A DNA stretch of 64,000 bases, taken from the NCBI GenBank assembly GCA_963812795.1, contig CAWEWG010000007.1, positions 620,001-684,000 of the forward strand, given 5' to 3'. The notes under the pieces were generated by a model. That model ran no database searches. It had not been told where the DNA came from and saw nothing but the letters and a program-made list of their open reading frames with translations. This document shows, piece after piece, positions 54,076 to 63,047 of the stretch (position 1 is its first letter; each line of letters starts with the position of its first letter). A program made the position numbers and the translations under genes. The stretch comes from Hyphomicrobium_A sp963812795 (lineage in GTDB: Bacteria > Pseudomonadota > Alphaproteobacteria > Rhizobiales > Hyphomicrobiaceae).

Positions 54076-55338
54076 TCAGGCCGGCACCACCGGCGATTTC
54101 TTCTTGTGCAGGGCGCGCACCGTCTTCTCGTCGATGTCGAGGCTGGCGCGGACCAGTTCCGGCGGCGTCAGCGCCAGCCACTGGTTGAGCGACACGTCGG
54201 CATAGCGCGCGCTCTTGAACATCTCGAGAAAGCGCAGCGGCCCCTCGCCCGTGTTTTCGACATAGTGGCCCATGGCGAAGGGGACGTAGCCGACGTCGCC
54301 GGCGCGATAATCGAAGGTCCGCGCGTTGCCGGTGGAACCGAACACGCCCATGCGGGCTTGCCCCTCGATGTAGTACTGCCACTCGTCGGCATTGGGGTGC
54401 CAGTGCAGTTCGCGCATGCCGCCGGGTTGGACCTCGACGAGCGCCGCCGAGATCGCCGTGGCGACGGGGAAGTTCTTCGAATCGGTGATGCGTACCGCGC
54501 CGCTCCTGGTGCGGATTGGCTTCTGCGCCAGCATGCGGTGCGTGTAGGCGAGCGGCGTCGGCGTCGCCCCTTTGATGCGATCGCGCTTTAAGGGTGGGGG
54601 GACCTTGCCGGCGAAGATGTAGAGCCGGTCGGGGTTGGGCGTATGCGCGAAGCTCGACGCCGGCACGCCGAAGTTCTTGGCCAGGACTTCCGGCGGCGTG
54701 TGCACCATCCAGTCGCTGAGCAGGAAGGTGTTGTCCTCGCTGAAGGCGCCGTCGTCGAATACGAGCAGGAATTCGCAACCGTCCGGGCCGAGGCCCTGGA
54801 TGGAGTGCGGCAGGCCGGGCGGGAAGTACCACAGGTCGCCGACGCCGAGGTCGTTCATGAAGCTGCGGCCTTCCGCATCGATGATGGTGATGCGCGCGTT
54901 GCCGTACAGCATGTACGCCCATTCGGCTTCCTTGTGCCAATGCATCTCGCGGATGGCGCCGGCGTTGAGGCGCATATCGACCCCGGCCATGTTGGTCGAG
55001 ATGGGCAGCTCGCGCACGGTGATCTCGCGCGTCCAACCGCCGCGCTCCAAGCGCATGTGCGCGTCGGCAAACGAGAAGCGCAGGTTCGGCAGGATGCCGG
55101 CATCCGTTTTCGGCGGAATGAACAGGTCGGGGTTCTGCGCATCGAGCTGCGCATTGCGCGGGCCAGGGTCGCTGCCGCCGCGGCGCGGACGCTTCGGCTG
55201 CGCGATGGCAGGCGGCTGCTGTTGCAACTTGGCCTTGGGGGCGGGCGCTGACTTGCGCGCCGGCTCATGCACCGACTTCGCCAAAGCCTGGCGAGCGCCC
55301 TTCTTGGGCTTGCGCGTCAGCGGCGGGGGAAGTGTCAT
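54076..55338 (-). CDS. oxdC: Bicupin oxalate decarboxylase family protein
   Basis: A 420-residue bicupin that probably converts oxalate to formate and CO2 using Mn. Each cupin has its metal set: HWHKEAEWAYMLYG in the first and HWHPNADEWQYYIEGQ in the second, each followed by a later His. The lid segment FSEDNTFLLSDW keeps the Glu of the decarboxylase SENS lid rather than an oxidase-type lid. The N-terminal 55 residues are a Lys/Pro/Arg-rich tail (TRKPKKGARQALAKSVHEPA) with no signal peptide, unlike exported relatives. It stands alone between rnd and a small hypothetical gene. Confidence 0.85.
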   Translation of the reverse strand: MTLPPPLTRKPKKGARQALAKSVHEPARKSAPAPKAKLQQQPPAIAQPKRPRRGGSDPGPRNAQLDAQNPDLFIPPKTDAGILPNLRFSFADAHMRLERGGWTREITVRELPISTNMAGVDMRLNAGAIREMHWHKEAEWAYMLYGNARITIIDAEGRSFMNDLGVGDLWYFPPGLPHSIQGLGPDGCEFLLVFDDGAFSEDNTFLLSDWMVHTPPEVLAKNFGVPASSFAHTPNPDRLYIFAGKVPPPLKRDRIKGATPTPLAYTHRMLAQKPIRTRSGAVRITDSKNFPVATAISAALVEVQPGGMRELHWHPNADEWQYYIEGQARMGVFGSTGNARTFDYRAGDVGYVPFAMGHYVENTGEGPLRFLEMFKSARYADVSLNQWLALTPPELVRASLDIDEKTVRALHKKKSPVVPA

Positions 55339-55442
55339 GGCGCGGCTCCATTGTGCGGGACGGCCCCGCGGATGCTCGCGTCATTCAGCCACAAACGTGG
55401 GTAAGGAACGGTAAAAGCCGGGTATTTTCTGGTCGGCGCGCT

Positions 55443-55673
55443 TCAATCGAGACGGCTGACGTCCCCGCGCTTCATCCTCAGCACGCCGTACACGGCGTGG
55501 CTCGAAAGCGCCGACGTCGCCTCGACGTTGGCTCCCGAGGCTTCGCGCACGCGTCGGCGCACAGCATCGACCGCCTGCGTCTTGTCGGGCTCGGCGACGT
55601 TGAACCTGATCGCCGGGCTCGGCCCCGGGGGCTTGACCTCGACCACCCATCCGAAGGCCTTGGCTGTCGTCAT
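55443..55673 (-). CDS. Small hypothetical protein
   Basis: A 76-residue protein beginning TTAKAFGWVVEVKPPGPSPA and containing FNVAEPDKTQAVDAVRRRVR. It looks like a single alpha/beta fold with a central helix. The ATG at 55673 has AAGGAG eleven bases upstream; a longer in-frame start is less likely. No family is recognised. The gap to the catalase start, about 200 bases, holds no other gene and no promoter I can call. Confidence 0.6.
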   Translation of the reverse strand: MTTAKAFGWVVEVKPPGPSPAIRFNVAEPDKTQAVDAVRRRVREASGANVEATSALSSHAVYGVLRMKRGDVSRLD

Positions 55674-55873
55674 GATGGTCGGCTCCTTGGCTGCAGACCC
55701 CCGCGGCACATCAGCTCAATATCTGCTCCAAACTGTAAAGGCGCCCGTTTTGCCGCGCGCGCAAGCCCTTCAAATCAATTCGCCTTATGGCCGGCAGAAG
55801 GAAAGATCATTTTACTGCGATGGTTGTCGGGCTGCTCCCCTTCTGGCACGCGTAGCCACTCCGGAGCCCCACC

Positions 55874-57353
55874 ATGTCGAGCCGTACGCCAGACACTAAG
55901 ACCCTCACCACCACTGCCGGCGCGCCCGTTGCCGACAACCAGAACTCCCTGACCGCCGGCCCACTCGGCCCGCTGCTGGTGCAGGACTACCAGCTTATCG
56001 AAAAGCTGGCGCATCAGAACCGCGAGCGCATTCCCGAGCGCACGGTGCACGCCAAGGGCTGGGGCGCCTACGGCACGCTCACCGTCACCCACGACATCAC
56101 GCGCTTCACATCGGCCGACATTTTTTCGGCCGTCGGCAAGAAGACTGAGATGCTGGCACGCTTCTCCACCGTCGCCGGCGAGCTGGGCGCTGCCGATCAC
56201 GAGCGCGACGTGCGCGGCTTCGCGCTGAAGTTCTATACCGAGCAGGGCAACTGGGATCTGGTCGGCAACAACACGCCCGTGTTCTTCGTGCGCGACCCCT
56301 ACAAGTTCCCCGACTTCATTCACACGCAGAAGCGCCACCCGAAGACCAACCTGCGCTCGCCGACGGCGATGTGGGATTTCTGGTCGCTGTCGCCGGAAAG
56401 CCTGCACCAGGTGACGATCCTGTTCTCCGACCGCGGCATCCCGCACTCGCCGCGCTTCATGCACGGCTTCGGCTCGCACACCTTCTCGTTCATCAACGCG
56501 GCGGGGAATCGCCACTGGGTGAAGTTCCACTTCAAGACCCAGCAGGGCATCAAGATCCACACCAACCGCGAGGCGGAGGACATCGTCGGGCGCACGCGCG
56601 AGTCCTACCAGGCCGACTTGTTCGGTGCGATCGAAGGCGGCGACTTCCCCAAGTGGACCCTGTACGTGCAGGTGATGCCGGAGGCTGATGTCGGCAAGCA
56701 CTGGTACAACCCGTTCGACCTGACCAAGGTGTGGCCGCACGCCGACTATCCGCTCATCGAGGTCGGCGTCATGGAGCTCAACCGCAACCCGGACAACTAC
56801 TTCCAGGAGATCGAGCAGGCGGCCTTCTCGCCTTCCAACGTCGTCCCCGGCATCGGCTTTTCGCCCGACAAGATGCTGCAGGCGCGCGTCTTCTCCTATG
56901 CAGATGCGCACCGCTATCGGCTCGGGACGCACTACGAGATGCTGCCCGTCAACCGCCCGGTGTGCCCCGTCGCCCACTATCACAAGGACGGGCCGATGCG
57001 CTTCTTCCCGCAGGAGACGGGATCGACGGACGCCTACTACGAGCCAAACTCGTTCGGCGGCGCCAAGGAGGACAAGCGCTTCGCCGAGCCGCCGCTGCAA
57101 CTCTCCGGCGCCGCCGACCGCTACAACCATCGCGACGGCAACGACGACTACCGGCAGGCCGGCGATCTGTTCCGCCTCATGCCGGCGGACGCGCAGGCGC
57201 GGCTGATGGACAACATCGTCGAGGCGATGCGGCGGCGTGCCGGCGGAGATCGTCGAGCGGCAGATCGGCCATTTCTACAAGGCCGATCCGTCCTACGGGC
57301 GCGGCGTCGCGCAGCGCACCGGCCTCACCGTCACCGCCGAAGCCGCGGAGTGA
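55874..57353 (+). CDS. katA: Monofunctional haem catalase (frameshift near C-terminus)
   Basis: A small-subunit (clade 3-type) catalase of about 493 residues that disproportionates hydrogen peroxide. The distal His lies in RTVHAKGWGAYG, the Asn in WDLVGNNTPVFF, and the proximal haem Tyr in QARVFSYADAHRYRLG. NADPH-site features are also present. One extra base near 57238 changes frame after VEAMRR; the true end reads VPAEIVERQIGHFYKADPSY and stops at 57351-57353. Two tiny genes follow at once. Expression is probably stress-linked, but no OxyR or EcfG site was identified upstream. Confidence 0.93.
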
Positions 57354-57359
57354 TCCTAG

Positions 57360-57569
57360 ATGACGATTGAACCAAAGCGGGTTTCGGCGGCGGCGAGCGG
57401 CTGGGTCGGAGAGTTCGTCACCGAGGCGCGGCTCGATGCGCTCAACGCCGCGCTCGCCGCTCACGGCGTCGACGCCAGTCGGATCATCACCATCTTCGAG
57501 GTGCCGGCGCAGACCGTCGCCAACGCGCTGCCGCCGCGCTACCACGTGCTCTATCGAAGGCCCCCGTGA
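57360..57569 (+). CDS. Small hypothetical protein downstream of catalase
   Basis: A 69-residue protein starting TIEPKRVSAAASGWVGEFVT with one likely helix (EARLDALNAALAAHG) and strand (RIITIFEV). It begins seven bases after the catalase stop, with GGAG nine bases before the ATG, so it shares the catalase transcript. Its stop overlaps the next small gene as GTGA. No family is recognised. The helix-strand pattern suggests a compact fold. Confidence 0.6.
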   Translation: MTIEPKRVSAAASGWVGEFVTEARLDALNAALAAHGVDASRIITIFEVPAQTVANALPPRYHVLYRRPP

Positions 57570-57685
57570 GCCCCCCCGCCGAAGCCGGACGCCTTCGCGA
57601 CAAGCTCGACAACGTCAAGCAGAGGGTCAAGCTCGACATCCGCGCTTTCAAATGCGTGCTGAGCAAGGGCCCCTGCGGGTTCTAA
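57566..57685 (+). CDS. Very small protein coupled to the gene upstream
   Basis: A 39-residue reading frame starting with GTG in a GTGA overlap with the previous stop. It reads GRLRDKLDNVKQRVKLDIRA and ends CVLSKGPCGF with two cysteines. It is helical, very basic and Lys-rich. The overlap suggests translational coupling in the catalase transcript. Its small size makes the call tentative. Confidence 0.4.
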   Translation: MSPPAEAGRLRDKLDNVKQRVKLDIRAFKCVLSKGPCGF

Positions 57686-57904
57686 TCGCACGGCCGACCG
57701 GCGGTCGGCGTCCGCCCACTCAATCAGTTGCCGTCATATTTTCGCCGGCGCGCAAAAAAGCGCGTCGGCGTCTCGTTTTGTGGCAAGTCTTTGCGTGAAC
57801 TTAGCTACACAGCGCACTGAATTTTAAGCAAAATAGCGGCAATTTGTATGGGTCTTTCAAGCGTGCATTAGCGCGCCGCCCCCTTAGCCCGAGGACCCAG
57901 TATC

Positions 57905-59878
57905 ATGCGTATACGCCGCCTCATCCCGACCTTGTTATTATCGACAGCCGCCGTGCTTCCCGCCGCCGCCGGCCAGTACGACATGTGCGTCACCGCCGCC
58001 GACAGCGTGAACTGCATCATCGAGCAGGCCGAGTTCGCGCGTCAGCGCAACGCCGAGATCGATGCCTCGATCGCCAACGTCTCCCGCACCCGCGCTTTCG
58101 AGCACGCGCGTAACGCCGAGATCGCCGCCTCGATCGCTGCCGTCAACGCAACACGCACCCGCCAGCTTGAGATCGAGCAGAACGCGCTCGCCAATCGCGT
58201 GCTCGCCGTCGCCAACGCCGAGCGCAACCGCCGCTTCGCCGCCTACCAGAACGAGCTGGCGACCAACTCGGTGGTACGCGTCGCTGCCCTTCGCAAGTGG
58301 CAGCTGGCGATGAGCACCACGCATTGCAAGTCGCCGCGTTCGCGCACGCCGCGCTGCGCTGCCGAGCGCGCGCAGAAGTTCGCCAAGCGCCAGAATGCCC
58401 TCGCAACCGCCTCGATCGAGCGCGTGAAGGCTGAGCGCGCCCGTCAGTTCGCCGCCGCCCGCAACGCCGAGATCGAAGCTTCGATCGCTGCGGTCGCCCG
58501 CAACCGCGCCTCGATCCTGGCCATCAACATCACGCACTGCACGGGCATCGAGATCACCCCGCGCTGCGAGGCCGAGCGCAATCGCGAGCTGACGCTTGCC
58601 CTGACGCACTGCAAGTCGGCAACCGACACGAGCCCCCGCTGCGCCGTCGAGCGCGACCGCAACTTCCACATCGCCCGCAACGCCGAGATCGAGCGCTCAC
58701 TCGCCGCCGTCGAGCGCGCTCGTGCCACTTCGGCCGACTATAGCCGGATCGAAACCTCGACCGTCTGCGGACCTTACAACTGCAGTCCGGAAGCCGCCGA
58801 CTATGCCACGTTGACCTCGCACTGCGTGCGCAGGCCCGAGAGCCCGCGCTGCGAGGCCGAGCGAATTCGCGAGTTCGCCGCTGCGCGCAACGCCGAGATC
58901 GAGCGTTCGCTTGCCGCTGTTGCCCGCAATCGGGCTGCCACGCTCGCCCTCAGCACCACGCACTGCAAGGGCCCCCAGGTAACGCCGCGCTGCGAGAAGG
59001 AACGCAATCGCGAGTTCGCTGCCGCCCGCAACGCCGAGATCAACGCTTCCATCGCCGCGGTCAAGCGTGCGCGCGCGTCGGAGCGCAATCGCGAGCAGGC
59101 TGCCACTCTGAGCGCAGCCGAGTATGCCGCCTTGACCTCGCACTGCGTCCGCAGCCCCCAGAGCCCGCGCTGCGAGGCCGAGCGTATTCGCGAGTTCGCA
59201 GCAGCGCGCAACGCGGAGATCAACCACTCGATCGCCGCCGTCGCCGGTGCCCGCGCACTTGAGCGCATGCAGGCTGCTGGAAAGCTGCCCAACGGTCGCA
59301 ACAATGCCCGCAACGCCGCGCTCTCCGCTTACGGGTCGATCAACTCGCCGCTGGAGACCGGTGCCATTGGTAACCCGGAGCTGCCCATCGAGCCCGGCCC
59401 GACGCCGGCTCAGGATCTCAAGCTGCAGCACGACAGTGCCAACGAGCCGTGCCGTCCCGCCGGCCAGCCGTTTGCGCCGCTTCCCTTCACCAAGGGCGTC
59501 TCGATCGACGAATCGATGGTGCCCGAGCTCGACCGCCTCTTCGGCATCGCTTCGGTGTGCCCCGGCGTGCGCATCGAGGTGCACGGCTACTCTGACGGCA
59601 GAGGCTCGCCGTCAACCAACCGCGCCAATGCGCAGGCTGGTGCCCAGGCGGTCACCGACTACCTGATCGCCGCCGGCATCGCCCCGAACCGCATTGCCGC
59701 CATCGGCCGCGGCGGCGTACACAGCGTGCTCCCCTACTCCAAGGGCGATCGCCAGCGCCGCGTCGAGTTCGTCGTCCGCGATCCCGGCATGGACGCCGTG
59801 GCCCGTCGCGTGATGTGGGACCTCGCTGAGCTGCTCGACCCGACCTATATCCCGGCCGTTGCCGGTCTCAGCCCCTGA
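57905..59878 (+). CDS. Exported protein with Cys-containing helical repeats and OmpA-like C-terminal domain
   Basis: A 657-residue protein in three parts. A signal peptide covers residues 1-22. Residues about 38-455 consist of repeats in which a helical unit of form ARNAEI-x2-S-I/L-A-x-V-x-R-x-RA occurs seven times plus two weaker copies. Many units are preceded by a Cys pair, HC-x8-9-PRC, six times (for example SHCVRSPQSPRCEAERIREF). The last 130 residues are an OmpA-like peptidoglycan-binding domain with VHGYSDGRGSPSTNRANAQA. The layout suggests a periplasmic rod linking the envelope to peptidoglycan, with disulphides between turns. I know no named family with this repeat. A strong terminator follows. 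The ATG follows GAGGACCC. Confidence 0.85.
   Translation: MRIRRLIPTLLLSTAAVLPAAAGQYDMCVTAADSVNCIIEQAEFARQRNAEIDASIANVSRTRAFEHARNAEIAASIAAVNATRTRQLEIEQNALANRVLAVANAERNRRFAAYQNELATNSVVRVAALRKWQLAMSTTHCKSPRSRTPRCAAERAQKFAKRQNALATASIERVKAERARQFAAARNAEIEASIAAVARNRASILAINITHCTGIEITPRCEAERNRELTLALTHCKSATDTSPRCAVERDRNFHIARNAEIERSLAAVERARATSADYSRIETSTVCGPYNCSPEAADYATLTSHCVRRPESPRCEAERIREFAAARNAEIERSLAAVARNRAATLALSTTHCKGPQVTPRCEKERNREFAAARNAEINASIAAVKRARASERNREQAATLSAAEYAALTSHCVRSPQSPRCEAERIREFAAARNAEINHSIAAVAGARALERMQAAGKLPNGRNNARNAALSAYGSINSPLETGAIGNPELPIEPGPTPAQDLKLQHDSANEPCRPAGQPFAPLPFTKGVSIDESMVPELDRLFGIASVCPGVRIEVHGYSDGRGSPSTNRANAQAGAQAVTDYLIAAGIAPNRIAAIGRGGVHSVLPYSKGDRQRRVEFVVRDPGMDAVARRVMWDLAELLDPTYIPAVAGLSP
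58018..59262 (+). repeat. Internal coding repeats of the OmpA-domain protein
   Basis: The 15-base string CGCAACGCCGAGATC occurs several times, for example near 58046, 58109, 58459, 58678, 58887 and 59029, always in the same reading phase, with a variant near 59208. It encodes the RNAEI core of the helical unit. Cys-containing spacers lie between most units. The units vary in length from about 25 to 60 codons. Confidence 0.8.
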
Positions 59879-59942
59879 TCCGGCATTATCGAGACTTCTC
59901 GGCCCCGAAGGTTGCCACCGCCGATCGCCGCCGAGTTGCACG

Positions 59943-59970
59943 AAGGGCCCCCACCAACGGGGGCCCTTTT
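59943..59970 (+). terminator. Intrinsic terminator after the OmpA-domain gene
   Basis: A GC-rich stem AAGGGCCCCC (59943-59952) pairs with GGGGGCCCTT (59959-59968), with a six-base loop and a following TT then CGCTTTTT. It is 65 bases past the stop. Confidence 0.85.
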
Positions 59971-60118
59971 CGCTTTTTGGGGCCACACAATTGCCGCTGA
60001 ACGCCGGCTGCGACCTGCACGTTGTTGAAAATGCCCTGATCGCATGGACAACTGGGCGTGGCGCGGCCAAACACACCCTGTGGCCGCGAGGGAACCCACT
60101 CAGGGCGGGCAAGGCGAA

Positions 60119-61139
60119 ATGCACGCTGAGGAGATCAGGCTGGCGGCGGAAAGCGGAGCGTGGACGCTCGAGGAGCACCTCGCGGCGCTGCGCAACGAGC
60201 GCCCGCGCGTCTTCTGGCTCGGCTTCACGCTCGCGCTCCTGGTGCACGCGCTGCTCATCATCGGCATCGGCCGCTCGTCCAATCGCACGCTGGGCAAGGA
60301 GGACGGCGCCTCCGATGCCATCGCCGTCGAGATCGTCGACGGCGCGACCTTGAAGGACAGCATGGCGCCGCCGGCGCCTCCCGCCGCCGCTCCTCCCGCG
60401 CAGCAGCCGCAACAGCAACAACAACCGCCGCAACCAGCCCAGCCCGAGGTGCCGCCCACGCCCGCCGACGCCACCGGAGGTCGCCGAGGCGCAACCTCCG
60501 CCTCCGCCGCCGCCCGAGGCAGCACCGCCGAAGGAGGCGCCGCCCGAAAAATCTCCGGCACAGGCGCTGCCGGAGGATTTCGCCGATACCCTGGCGGAGC
60601 TGCAGGAAACGCCGCTCGATCAGGAAAAGCCGCAGAAGACGCCGGAGCAGCCGAAAGAAGCGCCCAAGCCGGAGGCAACACCGGCCGAGAAGCAGCCGCC
60701 ACCCAAGCAAGCGGAGCAGAAGCAACAGCAGCAGGCCAAGCCAAAGCCGAAGCCGCCGCAGAAGCGGACGCAGACCTCGGCGCTCGATCTCTCCGTGCCC
60801 AGCGATGACGGCACCGACGGCGATGACGCCGGCACCTCCTCGGCCGTGCAGCGACCGCCCGGCATCACCCGCTCGGGCGAGAACGACGAGTTTGCCCGCA
60901 ACGTCATCCGTGCGCTGCAGAAGTCGATGCCGCGCGAGCGTGCCAATGGCCGCGTCACGGTGCGCATCGTGCTGTCGGAAAACGGCAGCCGCGCCGACGT
61001 GAAGCTGTTGAAGAGCGGTGGCGACCCGGATCTCGATTTCAACGTGATGTTCGCCGCGCGGCAGACCGCCTACCCGTTCCCGCCCAACAAATCGACGCTC
61101 GTCGACCGCACCTTCACCGTGACGTACATTTACCGCTGA
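60119..61139 (+). CDS. TonB-family protein (one frameshift)
   Basis: A TonB/TolA-type envelope protein of about 340 residues. One N-terminal membrane span (FWLGFTLALLVHALLIIGIG, about residues 33-52) is followed by a long Pro/Gln/Lys/Glu-rich region that should cross the periplasm. The end is a TonB C-terminal domain (NGRVTVRIVLSENGSRADVK, then YPFPPNKSTLVDRTF). One shift near 60478 divides the Pro-rich region between PPTPADAT and EVAEAQPPP. The ATG at 60119 has AAGGCG upstream. No exbB/exbD is adjacent. Function as a TonB or TolA-like link is likely. Confidence 0.78.
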
Positions 61140-61163
61140 CACCGCATCGGAGCCTGAACGTCG

Positions 61164-61535
61164 ATGGAATGGCTCGGCCTCATCCTCGTGCTCAGCATCC
61201 TCGCCGGCAGCATGCCAGCCGTCATCGACCAGTACCACCGCGACCGGGCCGGCTTCTGGAAGTCCCTGCGCCGGTTTGGCGTGTACCTCGTCGTCGTCTT
61301 CGCCAGCATCGGTGTCATGTTGTGGCTGCTGTCGGGCCGTTCGCCGAGCCTTCCGCGCGCCTTCGCCGTCGGGCTGTTCGGCATTGGCGCCATATTCTAT
61401 GCCGGCTTCTGGCTATCGCGCATCGTGCCGCGCTATCGCGAGCTTCCCGCCTGGGTCGATCGCTACCCGAGCGCTATCGACTATGCGTTCTGGGCGGTCC
61501 TCGTCGGTGCGCTCGTCGTCGCACTCACCACCTGA
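61164..61535 (+). CDS. Small membrane protein, three spans
   Basis: A 123-residue membrane protein with an N-terminal span (LGLILVLSILAGSMP) and further spans at about residues 40-57, 67-85 and 106-121, so three or four in total. Short charged loops (QYHRDRAGFWKSLRR) lie between. It follows the TonB-like gene by 24 bases and precedes the DoxX-like gene by 20, so the three may be co-transcribed. No family is recognised. Confidence 0.7.
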   Translation: MEWLGLILVLSILAGSMPAVIDQYHRDRAGFWKSLRRFGVYLVVVFASIGVMLWLLSGRSPSLPRAFAVGLFGIGAIFYAGFWLSRIVPRYRELPAWVDRYPSAIDYAFWAVLVGALVVALTT

Positions 61536-61555
61536 AACCCAACCGCGGAGCACGC

Positions 61556-61936
61556 ATGGATCCCACCCTTCCCAACGCGCTCGTCGCCGTCGGCCAGCTT
61601 CTGCTCGGCGCGCTTTTCGTCTACGGCGGCATCAACCACTTCTTTATCGCCCCCAAGATCGTGCCAATGATCGAGGCGCGCGGCGTACCCTTCCCGCACC
61701 TGACGCTCTATGCCGGCAGCATCTTCCAGACCGTCTGCGGCGCCTGTCTGATGCTCGGCATCGCCGTGCCGGCGGCGGCGCTCGGCCTCGTCATTTTTAC
61801 CATCCTCGCCTCGGTGATGCTGGTGAACTTCTGGGATCTGCCGCAGGGCGAGCCGCGCGAGATGTTGAAGGGGGTCTTCGCCTCCAACGCCGCCATCGTC
61901 GGCGGTCTGCTCATCGCGGCCGCACAGGCGATGTGA
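61556..61936 (+). CDS. DoxX-family membrane protein
   Basis: A 126-residue protein with four membrane spans. The opening LLLGALFVYGGINHFFIAPK and the following MIEARGVPFPHL match the DoxX/DoxD family, linked in some bacteria to redox or thiol homeostasis. The second half reads SVMLVNFWDLPQGEPREMLK and ends in another span. The ATG at 61556 follows GCGGAGCACGC. The reaction is not established. Confidence 0.85.
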   Translation: MDPTLPNALVAVGQLLLGALFVYGGINHFFIAPKIVPMIEARGVPFPHLTLYAGSIFQTVCGACLMLGIAVPAAALGLVIFTILASVMLVNFWDLPQGEPREMLKGVFASNAAIVGGLLIAAAQAM

Positions 61937-62068
61937 GGGCCGCGAAGGAGGCATCGTTCCGACCTGCCTGCAGCTCCGGGCGCTCACGCGACTTATACGC
62001 CAGCGTGATGCAACCCCGGCGGCTCCGCGTGCGTTTTGTCCTTACCAAGGAGCTAAGGAGAAAATCCA

Positions 62069-62338
62069 ATGAACAAAGCTATCACAGCCGCTCTCTTCGC
62101 CGCCGCACTCACCCTCGGCGCATCGGCCGCCATTGCCGCCGACGACACGAAAATGGCCCCCGACAACAAAACGACCACTGATACCGGCCCGGGCGCCGGC
62201 ACCCCTCCTGGCCAGCCGGCCGGAGCCGAGACCTCCGACCGTACCCCGGACAAGACGACGACGACGCCGGAGTCGCAGGCGACAACGAAGGACGGCGAGA
62301 CCTCCGACCGCACGCCCGATAAGGACGCCACGAAGTAG
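62069..62338 (+). CDS. Small secreted Thr/Asp-rich protein
   Basis: An 89-residue protein with a strong signal peptide (ITAALFAAALTLGASAAIA) and a mature part that is almost entirely Thr, Asp, Pro, Gly and Lys. The nine-residue unit ETSDRTPDK occurs twice. It is probably disordered. AAGGAG lies upstream of the ATG. A stem-loop follows the stop. Similar short disordered exported proteins appear near stress genes in rhizobia, but no function is known. Confidence 0.75.
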   Translation: MNKAITAALFAAALTLGASAAIAADDTKMAPDNKTTTDTGPGAGTPPGQPAGAETSDRTPDKTTTTPESQATTKDGETSDRTPDKDATK

Positions 62339-62367
62339 TAAGGTTCAGCATGCCACGCTGAGCCGCG

Positions 62368-62393
62368 GGCTCCCGGCGTTCGCGCCGGGGGCC
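62368..62393 (+). terminator. Probable terminator after the Thr-rich gene
   Basis: An 11-base stem with one wobble pair, GGCTCCCGGCG and CGCCGGGGGCC with a TTCG loop, lies 29 bases after the stop. It is followed by CTCGTATTGCTT, with only a weak T content. Confidence 0.5.
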
Positions 62394-62437
62394 CTCGTAT
62401 TGCTTGCTGCCTCGTTTTCGGCGCCAGCCGGCCCTAT

Positions 62438-62860
62438 GTGAACGCCATGCGCCATTTCCACCATCCCGCCGTCCTGCATCAGCGCAAGTTCGACCGGCTC
62501 CTCGCACGTCTGCAAGCGCGGCTGCCCGGCCGCGCCGCGCGCGCCATGGCGTGGCTGATCAGCCCGTCGGCATTGCTGCTGCGTCTGCCGCTCGCCGTGC
62601 TGTTCATCATCGGTGGCATCTTCTCGTTTCTGCCGGTGCTCGGCATTTGGATGCTGCCGCTCGGCATCCTGTTGATCGCCGTCGACGTGCCGCCCGTGCG
62701 CCGCTGGGTGGTGAAGTCCTGGCCGTGGGTGGAATCGCGCTGGCGGCTGCGCAGCCGCCGCAGGCGCATGCGCTGGCGCCGCGCACTTGCCGACGGCGCT
62801 CAGGGCGACGCCGGGGCGACGCGCGCCATTTCGTCGGCCCAGATGAGCAAGCCGAAGTAG
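62438..62860 (+). CDS. Small membrane protein with basic tail
   Basis: A 140-residue protein with a hydrophobic region at about residues 42-82 (LLLRLPLAVLFIIGGIFSFL, then WMLPLGILLIAVDVPPV) that should form two spans, and a strongly basic tail (RLRSRRRRMRWRR). The GTG at 62438 is used; an ATG at 62447 is also possible. Similar proteins with a PLG-type turn occur in many proteobacteria without known function. The basic tail may hold the protein against the membrane or nucleic acid. Confidence 0.65.
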   Translation: MNAMRHFHHPAVLHQRKFDRLLARLQARLPGRAARAMAWLISPSALLLRLPLAVLFIIGGIFSFLPVLGIWMLPLGILLIAVDVPPVRRWVVKSWPWVESRWRLRSRRRRMRWRRALADGAQGDAGATRAISSAQMSKPK

Positions 62861-62989
62861 ACGGTGTGCGCGGCAACCCACGCACTGGCTGCCGAATAGT
62901 CTCGGTCGCACCGGCAGCACCGACGTGCCAATCCGCAATAATTCGTGAGCCCTAACGGTGTCGGACTGCTCAGGCGGGTGAAAATTCGG

Positions 62990-63015
62990 GGAACGCGGGG
63001 TCGCACTCCGGCGTT
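62990..63015 (+). promoter_or_regulatory. EcfG-type general stress promoter of the csbD-like gene
   Basis: GGAAC at 62990-62994, a 17-base spacer and CGTT at 63012-63015 match the alphaproteobacterial general stress sigma factor (EcfG/SigT) consensus exactly. It lies 33 bases before the start codon. No EcfG, NepR or PhyR gene is in the window. Confidence 0.75.
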
Positions 63016-63047
63016 CTACCGTCCTCTGCAACCCCTGGAGGAACGTC

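Noticed and set aside
55775..57130. A 451-residue open frame on the minus strand
   Set aside because: It mirrors the catalase gene, whose haem and substrate residues are all present.
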